Assembly (NCBI GenBank): GCA_934096015.1 | Contig: CAKOLD010000007.1 | Coordinates: 1 to 34,062, forward strand | Origin: an uncultured Bacilli bacterium | Lineage (GTDB): Bacteria; Bacillota_I; Bacilli_A; RF39; UBA660 | Direction: 5' to 3' | DNA length: 34,062 nt | Part shown: positions 16,170 to 24,931 of the stretch, one piece after another | Layout: every line of letters begins with the position of its first letter | Position numbering within the stretch: position 1 is the stretch's first letter | Position numbers and translations under genes: made by a program | The notes under the pieces: model-generated | The model's input: the letters and a program-made list of their open reading frames with translations, nothing else | Databases searched by the model: none | Told to the model about the DNA's origin: nothing

Positions 16170-17240
16170 CTAATATTCAAACCATATTCCTTCACTTTTT
16201 AATTTATTTACTATTTCAGCATGCTCAGTAGCAGTCTTGCTAAAATATGTTTGTTTATTTGTATCTGAGACAAAAAAGTAATAATCATGAGTTTTTGGTT
16301 CTAAAACTGCTACAATTGATTCTAATGAAGCTGAATCAATTGGGCCAATTGGTAATCCTTTTACACAAGTGCCTCTAGTATTATAACCATTACAACTATT
16401 TAAATCAACCCATGTTAGATCGGTAGAAAAATCTTTTTTTACTGCATAGTATGTTGTTACATCACTACCAAGAGTTAAATTGTCTTTAAGCCTATTATAA
16501 AATACTCCAGCTATACCTGCACGATCCAGACTATTTGCCCCTTCTAGTTCTACTATTGAGGCAAGTGTAAGCAACTGGTGGATTGAATAGCTTGATAAGT
16601 TAATTTCTTCTTTATATTGAGACAATTTCTTATCCATATTGTCTAAAGTTTTCATTACTATTTCTTCAACAGTGCTTGTCTTTTTAAAATCATAAGTATC
16701 AGGGTAAATGTATCCTTCTAATGGATAATATATTCCATCTGCCAAAATGTCTTTTGTAATAAACCAATACTTATTTATTAAGGTATTTAAGAATTCTGGA
16801 TCATTTATTTTATTATATATTTCTTCTTCAGAATAATTAAAATTTTCACTAATTTGTTTAACATAAGTTGATAGTCTTTTTCCCTCAATGAAGGTTACAG
16901 TAACTATTTCATTTTCTAAATTGTCTTGCATTTTTAGTTTATCTAAAATTTCTAAAGCAGACATACTAGGACTTAATTTATAAGTACCTGCATATAGAGT
17001 TGGAGAGCTGAAACTTAAATAAACTTTTAAGAAAAAGGAGCTTTTAATTAATTTAGCTTTTTTCAATTGATTAGCAATTTCAGCTTTCCCAGTACCTTCT
17101 TTTATTTCTAAAACTATATTTGTTTCATCGCTAGGGTCTAGTGGGCTTAAGTTGTAAGCTGTTAGACCAAAAAATGCAATAATTGTAAACATTATTATTA
17201 AAAATATTACTAGCGCAACTTTTTTACCCTTTTTACTCAT
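16170..17240 (-). CDS. mltG: Endolytic murein transglycosylase MltG
   Basis: MltG is a membrane-anchored lytic transglycosylase that cuts nascent glycan strands and sets their length. One N-terminal span lies after MSKKGKKVA (about residues 8-30). A LysM-like region follows (VLEIKEGTGKAEIANQLKKA), and then the YceG domain with LEGYIYPDTYDF and the catalytic Glu in LLTLASIVELEGA. NPIDSP-type residues appear as LPIGPIDSASLESI near the end. The ATG at 17240 is chosen over one seven codons upstream. It overlaps the DUF1292 stop by eight bases, with GGGTGAAG just ahead, giving 356 aa. It belongs to the ireB-ruvX-DUF1292-mltG-trmR run. Confidence 0.94.
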   Translation of the reverse strand: MSKKGKKVALVIFLIIMFTIIAFFGLTAYNLSPLDPSDETNIVLEIKEGTGKAEIANQLKKAKLIKSSFFLKVYLSFSSPTLYAGTYKLSPSMSALEILDKLKMQDNLENEIVTVTFIEGKRLSTYVKQISENFNYSEEEIYNKINDPEFLNTLINKYWFITKDILADGIYYPLEGYIYPDTYDFKKTSTVEEIVMKTLDNMDKKLSQYKEEINLSSYSIHQLLTLASIVELEGANSLDRAGIAGVFYNRLKDNLTLGSDVTTYYAVKKDFSTDLTWVDLNSCNGYNTRGTCVKGLPIGPIDSASLESIVAVLEPKTHDYYFFVSDTNKQTYFSKTATEHAEIVNKLKSEGIWFEY

Positions 17241-17514
17241 TTTCTTCACCCAACTTATCATGAAGAGACGCTAATATGTTCTCTATTACTTGCCATTCTT
17301 TTTCTTCCTCAATAGGAATTAATTCAGAGCTTTCTCCAGTTGGATCATAATAACTAGCGTACACTTTTTGATTTCCTTCATCATCGAAGGTGTTATCTGT
17401 GTAGACTATATAACTTTTATTTGTTTCATCACTATCGAACGTAAACAGCACTTCACATTCTAAACTTTCTCCTCTATCATTAATGATACTAAATTTCCCT
17501 TTTTGTTCATCCAT
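17233..17514 (-). CDS. DUF1292 family protein (YrzB type, 93 aa)
   Basis: A small, very acidic cytosolic protein of the family found after ruvX in most Bacillota. The opening IINDRGESLECEVLFTFDSDETNKSYIVYTD and the EGNQKVYASYYDP block are characteristic, and the tail contains an EEEKEWQVIENIL helix. Biochemical function is unknown. The ruvX stop is five bases upstream of its start, and it overlaps mltG by eight bases, so it is part of the same transcript. Length and sequence are normal for the family. Confidence 0.9.
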   Translation of the reverse strand: MDEQKGKFSIINDRGESLECEVLFTFDSDETNKSYIVYTDNTFDDEGNQKVYASYYDPTGESSELIPIEEEKEWQVIENILASLHDKLGEENE

Positions 17515-17519
17515 AATTA

Positions 17520-17930
17520 TTATCCTTTCATTTTTAAAAATGTATCTAAAATAACGCTTGCTGCAAGCCCATCAATTACTTCTTTTCTTTTTTTTCGAGA
17601 GACATCTGCTCCTATTAACATATTTTCAGCTTCAACAGTAGATAATCTTTCATCAACTAAATATATTGGAAGGTCTACTTCTTTTTCTAATAGTTCTTTA
17701 AAATCTAAACTTCTTTTTGCAGCAAATCCTAAACTACCATTCATGTTTTTTGGTAAGCCTAAAACTAAGGCTTCTATTTTTTCGTTATCGATTACTTTTT
17801 TTACATCTTCTATTAATAAATTTATGTCGTTATATTTTAAAACTTTATAGGGATTCGCAATTAATCCTAATTTATCACTAATTGCTAATCCTAAAGTTTT
17901 AGTTCCTAGATCTAATCCTAAACATTTCAT
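17520..17930 (-). CDS. ruvX: Putative Holliday junction resolvase / 16S pre-rRNA nuclease YqgF
   Basis: YqgF proteins have an RNase H fold and are linked to pre-16S rRNA 5' processing and, in some species, junction resolution. The start MKCLGLDLGTKTLGLAISD carries the first catalytic Asp. LVLGLPKNMNGSLG and VDERLSTVEAENM give the later motifs, and DGLAASVILDTF near the end holds the last Asp. Length (136 aa) is typical. The start overlaps the ireB stop by four bases (ATGA). The ireB-ruvX-DUF1292 order is the standard Bacillota arrangement. Confidence 0.95.
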   Translation of the reverse strand: MKCLGLDLGTKTLGLAISDKLGLIANPYKVLKYNDINLLIEDVKKVIDNEKIEALVLGLPKNMNGSLGFAAKRSLDFKELLEKEVDLPIYLVDERLSTVEAENMLIGADVSRKKRKEVIDGLAASVILDTFLKMKG

Positions 17931-18178
17931 ATATTTTTTTCAATAAACTCGCTTAAAATAATCTCTAGGAGTTTTGCCCTATCATATTCACAAATTTTGC
18001 TTCTAGCCCCTTTATAACTTGTAATATATCCAGGATCTCCACTAATTAAATAACCAACTAATTGACTAATTGGATTATAACCTCTTTCTTTTAAAGCTTC
18101 ATAAACTTCTACAATGGTCTTATTCATTAAAGCTTCCTGAATATCATTTAAATTATATAAACTTGTTTTATCTAACAT
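17927..18178 (-). CDS. ireB: IreB family regulatory phosphoprotein (DUF965)
   Basis: IreB is a small dimeric protein phosphorylated by the PASTA-type Ser/Thr kinase in enterococci and linked to cell-wall stress and cephalosporin resistance. The conserved core VYEALKERGYNPISQLVGYLISGDPGYITSY is unmistakable, with Thr residues near the N-terminus (LDKTSLYN). The ATG at 18178 is chosen because AGAGGTGAA sits right before it. This gives 83 aa, close to the usual 85-90; further in-frame starts upstream lie in the promoter region. alaS, often upstream, is absent here. Confidence 0.93.
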   Translation of the reverse strand: MLDKTSLYNLNDIQEALMNKTIVEVYEALKERGYNPISQLVGYLISGDPGYITSYKGARSKICEYDRAKLLEIILSEFIEKNI

Positions 18179-18200
18179 AAATTCACCTCTAGACATTACC

Positions 18201-18229
18201 ATTTTATCATTTATGACAGTTGAATTCAA
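18201..18229 (-). promoter_or_regulatory. Promoter of the ireB-ruvX-mltG operon
   Basis: TTGAAT (18224-18229) and TAAAAT (18201-18206) with a 17-base spacer read leftward, placing a transcript start shortly before the ireB Shine-Dalgarno. Confidence 0.6.
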
Positions 18230-18248
18230 TAAAATAGCTTAATTAAAC

Positions 18249-18276
18249 AAAAAAAATACTAACTTTTATTAGCATT
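18249..18276 (-). terminator. Terminator of the SpoU methyltransferase gene
   Basis: On the minus strand an 8-bp stem, AATGCTAA/TTAGTATT with one G-U pair and a 6-base loop, is followed by a T run. It overlaps the stop codon at 18259 and insulates the ireB operon. Confidence 0.85.
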
Positions 18277-18996
18277 TTTAAAACTATATAAAATTATACT
18301 AGTGGCTACTCCTACGTTTAAACTTTCGCAGGCACTATTCATATTTATATATACAAACTCATCACATAAATCTAATATATTTTTATCTACTCCAGCTCCT
18401 TCATTTCCCATTACTAAAGCGAATTTTTTAGGACAGTTATATTCTTTTAATTCTATTCCATCTGTAAGTTTAGTTCCTATTACTTTATAGCCTTCTTTTT
18501 TTAAATTAGGAATAACAGAATTTAAATTTTCACTACGAAAATTAATTCTAAAATGAAGCCCTTCTGCTGCACGTAAAACTTTTTCATTATATAGATCAAC
18601 TGTTCCGCTTCCTAAAATTATAGTATTTATATCAAAGGCTACAGCGCTTCTTATGATAGTTCCTAAATTCCCGGGGTCTTGAATAGAATCAAGAAGTAAA
18701 ATATTTCCAGTAATTTCTCTATATTCTTGTTTTTTTACTACCGCTACTACTTTGGGTATACTTGTAAGGTTTGTTAGTTTTTTCATAACGTTTTTAGTAA
18801 CAAAAGTAACTTCACCATAAGTATTGGGTTCGTTCTCTAGCAGGAAGATTTCTACAACTAAATTACATTTTAAAGCTTCATTAACTAAGTGAGGAGTACT
18901 AACTAAGTATAAATTAAATTCATCTCTATATTTTTTTTGCAATAATTTAGCGTATTGTTTTATTTTTTCATTATTTATAGATTCAATCATAACCAT
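18259..18996 (-). CDS. TrmH/SpoU family RNA 2'-O-ribose methyltransferase
   Basis: A SPOUT-class methyltransferase acting on rRNA or tRNA. The three knot motifs are clear: LLLDSIQDPGNLGTIIRSA (motif 1, with catalytic Arg), FALVMGNEGAGVDKNI (motif 2) and NMNSACESLNVGVATSIILY (motif 3). An N-terminal substrate-binding domain of about 90 residues precedes them, as in B. subtilis YsgA and RlmB-like proteins. Target site cannot be told from sequence. The start overlaps the end of the small gene upstream by 14 bases; ATG at 18996 or 18990 are both possible and neither has a strong Shine-Dalgarno, so coupling is likely. Confidence 0.92.
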   Translation of the reverse strand: MVMIESINNEKIKQYAKLLQKKYRDEFNLYLVSTPHLVNEALKCNLVVEIFLLENEPNTYGEVTFVTKNVMKKLTNLTSIPKVVAVVKKQEYREITGNILLLDSIQDPGNLGTIIRSAVAFDINTIILGSGTVDLYNEKVLRAAEGLHFRINFRSENLNSVIPNLKKEGYKVIGTKLTDGIELKEYNCPKKFALVMGNEGAGVDKNILDLCDEFVYINMNSACESLNVGVATSIILYSFKNANKS

Positions 18997-19177
18997 TTAT
19001 ATCCATTGCATTTGAAATATTATAATCATATTTTAATACAAGTTTCTTTTCTCTTTCTTCTCTTCTTTTTTTATACTCATTAGTAGTTGGTGATGAAATT
19101 TCAGTACTTTTAATGTTTGAAGTTCTTCTATCCATCAAGTTTCTAAATGCTTTGTTATGTTTTTTACTTGTATTCAC
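18983..19177 (-). CDS. Small basic protein of unknown function (64 aa)
   Basis: Family not recognised. The first 45 residues are rich in Lys and Arg (NTSKKHNKAFRNLMDRRTSN, then EYKKRREEREKKLV), which fits nucleic-acid or ribosome binding. No membrane or signal features are seen. A GTG start at 19177 is preferred to the ATG at 19186 because AGAGG lies nine bases before the GTG and directly abuts the ATG. It lies between the YgjP-type peptidase gene and the SpoU methyltransferase gene and overlaps the latter, so it is probably translated. Confidence 0.65.
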   Translation of the reverse strand: MNTSKKHNKAFRNLMDRRTSNIKSTEISSPTTNEYKKRREEREKKLVLKYDYNISNAMDINGYD

Positions 19178-19191
19178 ACAAGTCATCCTCT

Positions 19192-19803
19192 CTATCTTAA
19201 TCTTTTTCTGGCTAATTTATAATAGGGATAATATTTTTCTACTTCATTCCAAAAATCTTTACTATGATTCATAAATTTAAAATGGCATAACTCATGAATA
19301 ATAACATAGTCTATTAAAGTCACATCTTTATGAATTAAAAGTGTATTAAGTGTAACTGTCATACTACTTTTATTACAAACTCCCCATCTTGTTTTCATTG
19401 TTCTTATTCTTAATTTAAAATCTGGTAAATCATCAAATAGTATTTTTAATCTTTCTAATCTAGTAAGAAAAAAATTTAAACTATTTTTTTCTAAATATAA
19501 ATTAATAGCATCAATACTTGGACCATAAGCAATATTATTTGTTATTTTTATGTTGGGGTCATTAACAAATTCTAATTTATCTCCAAGATAGTAAATTTCA
19601 TTTTCTTCTTTATTTTGGTCTTTTTCAAACATTTTTCTAATACTGTTTTCTTCTTTTTTTAGTAGTGATTCAATATATTTTAAAGATACTAAGGAGTTTG
19701 CACTGACAAATATTTTATTATCTTTAACTCTGATATATATGTTTTTAATTTTTTTTCTAACAATTACAACTTCTATGTTTTTTCCATCTATTGAATAGTA
19801 CAT
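19192..19803 (-). CDS. YgjP-like metallopeptidase domain protein (DUF45/M48-related)
   Basis: The C-terminal half carries the zincin signature of the YgjP/SprT-like group: MKTRWGVCN, TLNTLLIHKDVTLIDYVIIHE, HELCHF with the HEXXH pattern, then FMNHSKDFWNEVEKYYP with the third His ligand. The N-terminal half (EVVIVRKKIKNIYIRVKD) is the usual beta-rich region. Members are cytosolic predicted metalloproteases; substrates are mostly unknown. The start overlaps the der stop by one base (TAATG), with GGTGA upstream, so the two are coupled. Length (203 aa) is slightly short of the typical 230. Confidence 0.9.
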   Translation of the reverse strand: MYYSIDGKNIEVVIVRKKIKNIYIRVKDNKIFVSANSLVSLKYIESLLKKEENSIRKMFEKDQNKEENEIYYLGDKLEFVNDPNIKITNNIAYGPSIDAINLYLEKNSLNFFLTRLERLKILFDDLPDFKLRIRTMKTRWGVCNKSSMTVTLNTLLIHKDVTLIDYVIIHELCHFKFMNHSKDFWNEVEKYYPYYKLARKRLR

Positions 19804-21113
19804 TATTCACCGTTTTTATTTTTAAATTGAATTATAATTGGAGTTCCTGTTAAATCAAAAGATTCTCTTATTTTATTTTCTAAATATCTTTGATAACTGA
19901 AATGAACTAGCCCTTTGTTATTAACATTAAAAGTAAATTTAGGTGGTTTAGTTCCACTTTGATTTACAAAATATATTTTTAATCTTTTTCCTTTATAACT
20001 AGGAGGTTCATGTAACATATAGGCATCTCTAATGCAGTCATTTAATGCACTAGTTTTAATTTCTTTAGTGGCAGATTCATAAGCTTTTTTGACACTTGGC
20101 ATAAGAGTATGAATTCTTGCTTTAGTTTTTGCAGACAAGAAAATAATTTCTGCATAAGGTATAAATTGGAAGTTATTTCTAATATCACGTATCCATTTTT
20201 TCATAGATTCATCTTTATTTGAAATAGTATCCCATTTATTTACCACAATTACGATGGCTTTTCCGGCATCTATTGCATAAGAAGCAATGTGTTTATCATG
20301 TTCGATAATTCCTTCTTCAGCATTAATTAAAAGAACACACACGTCACTTCTATCAATGGCTTTTATACTTCTTATATAACTAAATTTTTCAATTGCTTCA
20401 TATACTTTTCCTTTTTTTCTTAGACCTGCTGTATCTATAACAACATAGTCTTCTCCATTATAAGTAAACTTAGTATCTAAAGAATCTCTAGTTGTTCCAG
20501 CTACATTACTAACAATGGCACGATCTTCATCTAGTAAGGCATTTACCAAACTACTCTTACCTACGTTTGGTCTACCTATTATAGAAAATTTTAATATTGA
20601 ATCTTTTTCTTCTGTAGTATATGGATTAAAATCCTCAGTAATCATATCTAATAGAGTATCAATATTTTTCTTATGTTCTCCACTTATCATAACTATGTTA
20701 GAAAATCCTAATTCATAATAGTTGTAAATATTATCTTCGTGTTTTTTATCATCTATTTTATTTATAGCTAGTATAACTTTTTTATCGCTTCTTAAAAGCA
20801 TGTCTCTAATTTTACGATCGTTAACAGTTAAGTCTTCTTTTCCATCAACTAAAAATACGATAACGTCACTTTCATTAATAGCCATTTCTGCTTGAACTTT
20901 TATAAAATCATTAAAGCCTTCGTCACTAATATCAATACCTCCGGTATCTATTAAATGAAAACTTTTATCTTTATAATTAACTATTCCATAGACTCTATCT
21001 CTAGTAACACCTGCTTCATCAGCAATAATAGACTTTTTTTCATTAATTAATCTATTAAATAGAGTTGACTTACCAGTATTAGGTCTACCTATTAAACATA
21101 CAGTTTTACGCAT
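19803..21113 (-). CDS. der: Ribosome-associated GTPase Der (EngA)
   Basis: Der has two tandem GTPase domains and a KH-like domain and is essential for 50S assembly. G domain 1 shows GRPNTGKSTLFNRL (about 8-21) and DTGGID. G domain 2 shows GRPNVGKSSLVNAL (about 179-192), IDTAGLR and NKWD. The C-terminal KH-like part contains YEPPS-type residues (HEPPSYKGKRLKIYFVNQ) and ends near TGTPIIIQFKNKN. Length (436 aa) is normal. AGAGGGAT precedes the ATG. Its own extended -10 promoter sits just upstream. Confidence 0.97.
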   Translation of the reverse strand: MRKTVCLIGRPNTGKSTLFNRLINEKKSIIADEAGVTRDRVYGIVNYKDKSFHLIDTGGIDISDEGFNDFIKVQAEMAINESDVIVFLVDGKEDLTVNDRKIRDMLLRSDKKVILAINKIDDKKHEDNIYNYYELGFSNIVMISGEHKKNIDTLLDMITEDFNPYTTEEKDSILKFSIIGRPNVGKSSLVNALLDEDRAIVSNVAGTTRDSLDTKFTYNGEDYVVIDTAGLRKKGKVYEAIEKFSYIRSIKAIDRSDVCVLLINAEEGIIEHDKHIASYAIDAGKAIVIVVNKWDTISNKDESMKKWIRDIRNNFQFIPYAEIIFLSAKTKARIHTLMPSVKKAYESATKEIKTSALNDCIRDAYMLHEPPSYKGKRLKIYFVNQSGTKPPKFTFNVNNKGLVHFSYQRYLENKIRESFDLTGTPIIIQFKNKNGE

Positions 21114-21134
21114 ACTATCCCTCTTTTCATGAGT

Positions 21135-21143
21135 ATTATAACA
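21135..21143 (-). promoter_or_regulatory. Extended -10 promoter of der
   Basis: TGTTATAAT read on the minus strand gives a consensus extended -10; no good -35 match is visible 17 bases upstream. It falls in the short gap between the end of the STAND gene and der. Confidence 0.55.
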
Positions 21144-21165
21144 AATAAATAGTTTTTAAACTAGT

Positions 21166-24100
21166 CTATTTAATTAACTCATAAATTTCCAAACATTTTT
21201 TATCTAAACCAATATTTGTTAATAGTTTATAAAACTTTTTATCATCTAAATAAGTATTGAAATTAAAATTATCTTCTTTTTTTAAATAGTTTTTAAAATA
21301 ATCATCACTTATTCCATAAAAAACTTTAAAAATAGAGATATCATATTCTACTAGAAAAAGATCAAGTATAATATTGCCTTCTATAAATAAGTCTTCATAA
21401 GTTTTATAACAAGTAAAATCAAAATATCTAATCATTTCTTTTGCTACATCTTGTCCTTTAAGTTTTTCTTTTAAATCTGTTGTTATTTCATTAATAATTT
21501 TATTCCAAAGATTTTTATTATATAATTTAACAAGTTGATAGTATTCTTTATCACTTATTGAATAGTTAAAAGAAGTTTCATCATATTTATTTTTTAGATT
21601 TAAAGTTTTAAAAAATAAAGAAAATTCAAGATTTTCAAAATATATATTATAAAAATTTATAATGATATGAAATAGTAATAAGAAATGACTAAATTTATAC
21701 CACTTTCCTCTTTTTTCAAAGAATTCACTTGAAAGAATTTTATCTAAATCAGAAGTTTCTTCATAAATATTTATTTCTTTTAGAATATCTTCTTGAGTAA
21801 AATATTTGTTTCCAGATTTTATATATAAAACGCCAATTATATATAAGTAATTAGTATCAGTTTCTGTAAAGTTATTTTTTACATATAAATATTTTACTAT
21901 GTTATTAAGAAAGTCTTTAATATTAGTAAATTTAAAATCATTTTTATCTTTTAAATAATTTGTTAGGATTTTTAAAGAACTTTTATAATGAGAAAATCGT
22001 TGGAAATAAGGATCATCTATGTTAGTTATGTCATTAATAATTTTTTCATTTATTTTTAAATTTTTTAATTCTTTTGTTAGGCCTTCATAACCTATTTCAT
22101 AATCGTATCCTAAAATATTATAAACGTCTTTTTTTATGTCTTCATATTGATTAATATCTGTTTGTTCAAAGGAATAATCATCTTTACTACATGTCATATC
22201 ATATATTTCATCTAGTTTTCTTTCTAAACTAACTGGATATTTAATGTTCATTTTGAGAAAACATTCATTGGCTTCTAAACTTAGAGTATCAATAGACATT
22301 AAATCATTTTCTTCTTGATAATAATAAGCTTCAGAAATAATACTACTAATAAATATTTCTTTTACATAATTTCGATATTCCTTGATGTATTTGGCAAATT
22401 CTTCTCTAAAAATATTTTTAAAATTAACCCACTTTGATACAGTATTGAAATAAAAGTCTGCCCAGCATGAGATAAAGGTGTCAATAAGATAAAAAGCATC
22501 ATCTTTTAAAGAAACATAGTCATTTAGATAATTTATAAGTAAAAATATTTCATTATCTTGATTAGAAAAATATATTAGATCTTCTAAATCATATAATATG
22601 GTTCGATAATAACAATAAATAAATTTAATAATTTCACTGTTTTTACTAAGTCCTTCTATTCTTAAAATATTTATCATTAAATTAATTTTATCCTTTTGTT
22701 TGATTAAGTCATCTAATATTTTATTTTCTAAGGTTATTAATAATTCTTTATATTCACAATTGGATTTATAATATAAGTCTAATAATTGTGTTAAGTGTTC
22801 TGTATCTTTATAATAGTTTAAAAATTTAAAAACATAGAATAAATAATTATTTTTAAAATAGTCAAATAAAAAGTCTTTATAACTAGGATTTTTTAAATTT
22901 ATGATAATTAAATCGTCTACTAAATTAGTTGTAATAAAATTATTTTCTAATGTATTAATTTTATCATTCCAGAAGTTTTCTGTGTATAAATTTTCTAAGT
23001 TATTTATTTTTAAAAATTTAAGAAATTCAATTTTTAATTCTTTTAAACTTATATTATCTTTAGAAAATGCTAATAACAATAAAAGATATTTAACAGAATC
23101 ATCCATATTTTTTAATAATTCATTCCAATAAGTAAAAGGATGATTTAAATAATCTATTAATTCTAAGTCATAGTTTCCTATATTAAAATAAGTTTCAATT
23201 AGTCTTGGAGTATAATTGTCTGAATTTATAATATATTTCCAATCTTCTAAGATAGAGGCTGCTTGATCATAATCATTTACACTGTTAAATAAATGTTTTT
23301 TTAAAATTTCATATTTTTCAGTTTCTTTTAAATCAGTATTTTTTAAATTAAAGACTTTGTCTTTTAATGTGTTATTAAAAGTATTTTCAAGTCCTTCTTT
23401 AAAAATATATTCTCTACTAGTTAAAACTAGATATTTATTATTATAGTTATTTAAATTATTTATAAAATCAACTAATCTTTTTTTATCCTCATGACTTATT
23501 TGAAAGTTGTATTCAACATCTCCCCAAAAATCATCAAAAAAATAAACTTGTTTTTTATCATCTTTAAATACTTTATATAGATCAGTAATATTATTTACAG
23601 CATATATTTCAGTAGAAGTATCACTATTTAAAATACTAGTGATTAGATTATGGGCTAAAAAACTTTTACCTGCTCCTGCAACGCCTGTTATTATTATAGT
23701 TTTTTTATTTTCTAACAATTTAGATGCTTTATAAAATATATTTAAAAGCACATGTACATTTCTTTCTTCTTTAATTTTATTTATAAGTATGTCAGTTTCT
23801 GTATATATATTACTATTAATTATTTTATCAAGATAAGAACTTAAGACAAAGCTATTAGGCACTAGGAGTTTTAAGTAAGAAACTTCTATTTTGGAGTATT
23901 CATTTTTACTTAGTAATTCATTTAAATAATATGCATCTATGATATCGTTTTTATTTAAGTATGGATGGAACATGTCTACTAATTCTTTTTTATTAGCATC
24001 AGTTAGATAGTTAGAACATGCTAAAATAAATCTTTTAGGATTATTATTTTTTACTTTTATTATTTCTTTTTTTAATTCACTTTTTAACGAAGTAAAATTA

Positions 24101-24279
24101 TCTTTATAGTTTTTTACTTGACATATAATGTGTTCTTTGTCATAAAAGATATCTTTACCATTATCCTTACCTTTAGCTCCTATATTATATGGAAGATTGT
24201 CTCTGATCCTAAGAATTTCACCAATCATACATTGGAATTCATAATAATCTAATAAATTGTGAAAATCATAATTACGCAT
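21166..24279 (-). CDS. Mrr-like nuclease fused to STAND NTPase, candidate defence protein (1037 aa)
   Basis: Three regions are visible. Residues of about 10-130 look like a restriction-endonuclease-type PD-(D/E)xK fold: KGKDNGKDIF (Asp43), then IICQVKNYK (Gln54-Val-Lys56), as in Mrr-type nucleases. Residues of about 160-420 form a STAND-type P-loop NTPase with Walker A GVAGAGKS (199-206) and Walker B QVYFFDD (244-250), close to the nSTAND3 group. The remaining 600 residues are helical and repeat-like, the usual sensor part of STAND proteins. Such nuclease-STAND fusions belong to the broad class of anti-phage sensors (Avs-like), but phage defence here is inferred. It stands alone in an accessory patch between der and tRNA-Arg, with no partner methylase. 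Confidence 0.78.
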   Translation of the reverse strand: MRNYDFHNLLDYYEFQCMIGEILRIRDNLPYNIGAKGKDNGKDIFYDKEHIICQVKNYKDNFTSLKSELKKEIIKVKNNNPKRFILACSNYLTDANKKELVDMFHPYLNKNDIIDAYYLNELLSKNEYSKIEVSYLKLLVPNSFVLSSYLDKIINSNIYTETDILINKIKEERNVHVLLNIFYKASKLLENKKTIIITGVAGAGKSFLAHNLITSILNSDTSTEIYAVNNITDLYKVFKDDKKQVYFFDDFWGDVEYNFQISHEDKKRLVDFINNLNNYNNKYLVLTSREYIFKEGLENTFNNTLKDKVFNLKNTDLKETEKYEILKKHLFNSVNDYDQAASILEDWKYIINSDNYTPRLIETYFNIGNYDLELIDYLNHPFTYWNELLKNMDDSVKYLLLLLAFSKDNISLKELKIEFLKFLKINNLENLYTENFWNDKINTLENNFITTNLVDDLIIINLKNPSYKDFLFDYFKNNYLFYVFKFLNYYKDTEHLTQLLDLYYKSNCEYKELLITLENKILDDLIKQKDKINLMINILRIEGLSKNSEIIKFIYCYYRTILYDLEDLIYFSNQDNEIFLLINYLNDYVSLKDDAFYLIDTFISCWADFYFNTVSKWVNFKNIFREEFAKYIKEYRNYVKEIFISSIISEAYYYQEENDLMSIDTLSLEANECFLKMNIKYPVSLERKLDEIYDMTCSKDDYSFEQTDINQYEDIKKDVYNILGYDYEIGYEGLTKELKNLKINEKIINDITNIDDPYFQRFSHYKSSLKILTNYLKDKNDFKFTNIKDFLNNIVKYLYVKNNFTETDTNYLYIIGVLYIKSGNKYFTQEDILKEINIYEETSDLDKILSSEFFEKRGKWYKFSHFLLLFHIIINFYNIYFENLEFSLFFKTLNLKNKYDETSFNYSISDKEYYQLVKLYNKNLWNKIINEITTDLKEKLKGQDVAKEMIRYFDFTCYKTYEDLFIEGNIILDLFLVEYDISIFKVFYGISDDYFKNYLKKEDNFNFNTYLDDKKFYKLLTNIGLDKKCLEIYELIK

Positions 24280-24309
24280 AAAACATCACTCAATTAGATA
24301 ATAACATAA

Positions 24310-24333
24310 TAAAAAAAAAGACAAAAGTCTTTT
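24310..24333 (-). terminator. Terminator of the 103-aa gene
   Basis: On the minus strand AAAAGAC (24327-24333), a TTTT loop and GTCTTTT (24316-24322) form a 7-bp stem followed by a T run. It ends the three-gene unit before the STAND gene. Confidence 0.85.
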
Positions 24334-24643
24334 AATATATTTTTTTCGTAAGAAGATGTTTTTCTTTTATTAATTCATCTTGTATTTTAGGAAAGATGTA
24401 ATCATGATAATTTTCAATGATATTACCATCACTATCTATTAGATCGTGGCTATGTCCGCTTTCGGAGTCTGATTTTATATAGACATCATAATTACCATCA
24501 GATCTTTCTCTAACAGTGTAGTCTTTTTGTCCATAGGTGCCGCTTTCATACGTTTTATTTCCATCGTAGCCAGGATCGCTCAAACTTTCATTTTTGTTTT
24601 CATAAGCACTTTCTATACTTCCACTCCAAAAATCTTTTCCCAT
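24332..24643 (-). CDS. Unknown small polar protein (103 aa)
   Basis: Function unknown. The first 60 residues are Gly-, Ser-, Tyr- and Asp-rich (SDPGYDGNKTYESGTYGQKD). A motif with SESGHSHDLIDSDGNI follows, and then a Lys-rich tail. It shows no signal peptide, membrane span or catalytic motif that I can name. A good Shine-Dalgarno (AAGGAG) precedes the ATG. It is the last of three genes read from near tRNA-Arg and ends in its own terminator. Confidence 0.68.
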   Translation of the reverse strand: MGKDFWSGSIESAYENKNESLSDPGYDGNKTYESGTYGQKDYTVRERSDGNYDVYIKSDSESGHSHDLIDSDGNIIENYHDYIFPKIQDELIKEKHLLTKKIY

Positions 24644-24646
24644 ATT

Positions 24647-24931
24647 TTATCTCCTTTTTTTATATAAACATTCTAATTTATTATTTTTTATAGTGTATTC
24701 AAAATCTGGTCCAAAATGTGGTAAGTTACCCATAGTACTAACATAAAATATTTCAATATCAGTATAAGATAGATTATCATTGATAGCATCTTTTAATAAA
24801 TTTAATTCCTTATTATCTAAATTAGAAATATCAAAAATGCATTTATCATCAACAATATATTCTGTAATTGGTACTTCTAGGGTAATTACTTTTTTAGTGT
24901 GTGAGTTTTCTATATCAATTTCTCCGGTCAT
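24647..24931 (-). CDS. Unknown small protein (94 aa)
   Basis: Function unknown. It is acidic in the middle, basic at the tail (LECLYKKRR), with beta-strand-like stretches such as KKVITLEVPITEYIVDD and a helix ELNLLKDAINDNL. It overlaps the end of the HEXXH gene by 17 bases, has AAGGAG five bases before its ATG, and is followed after three bases by the next small gene. Size, position and tight coupling would fit an accessory or immunity-type partner of the neighbours, but nothing proves that. Confidence 0.68.
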   Translation of the reverse strand: MTGEIDIENSHTKKVITLEVPITEYIVDDKCIFDISNLDNKELNLLKDAINDNLSYTDIEIFYVSTMGNLPHFGPDFEYTIKNNKLECLYKKRR

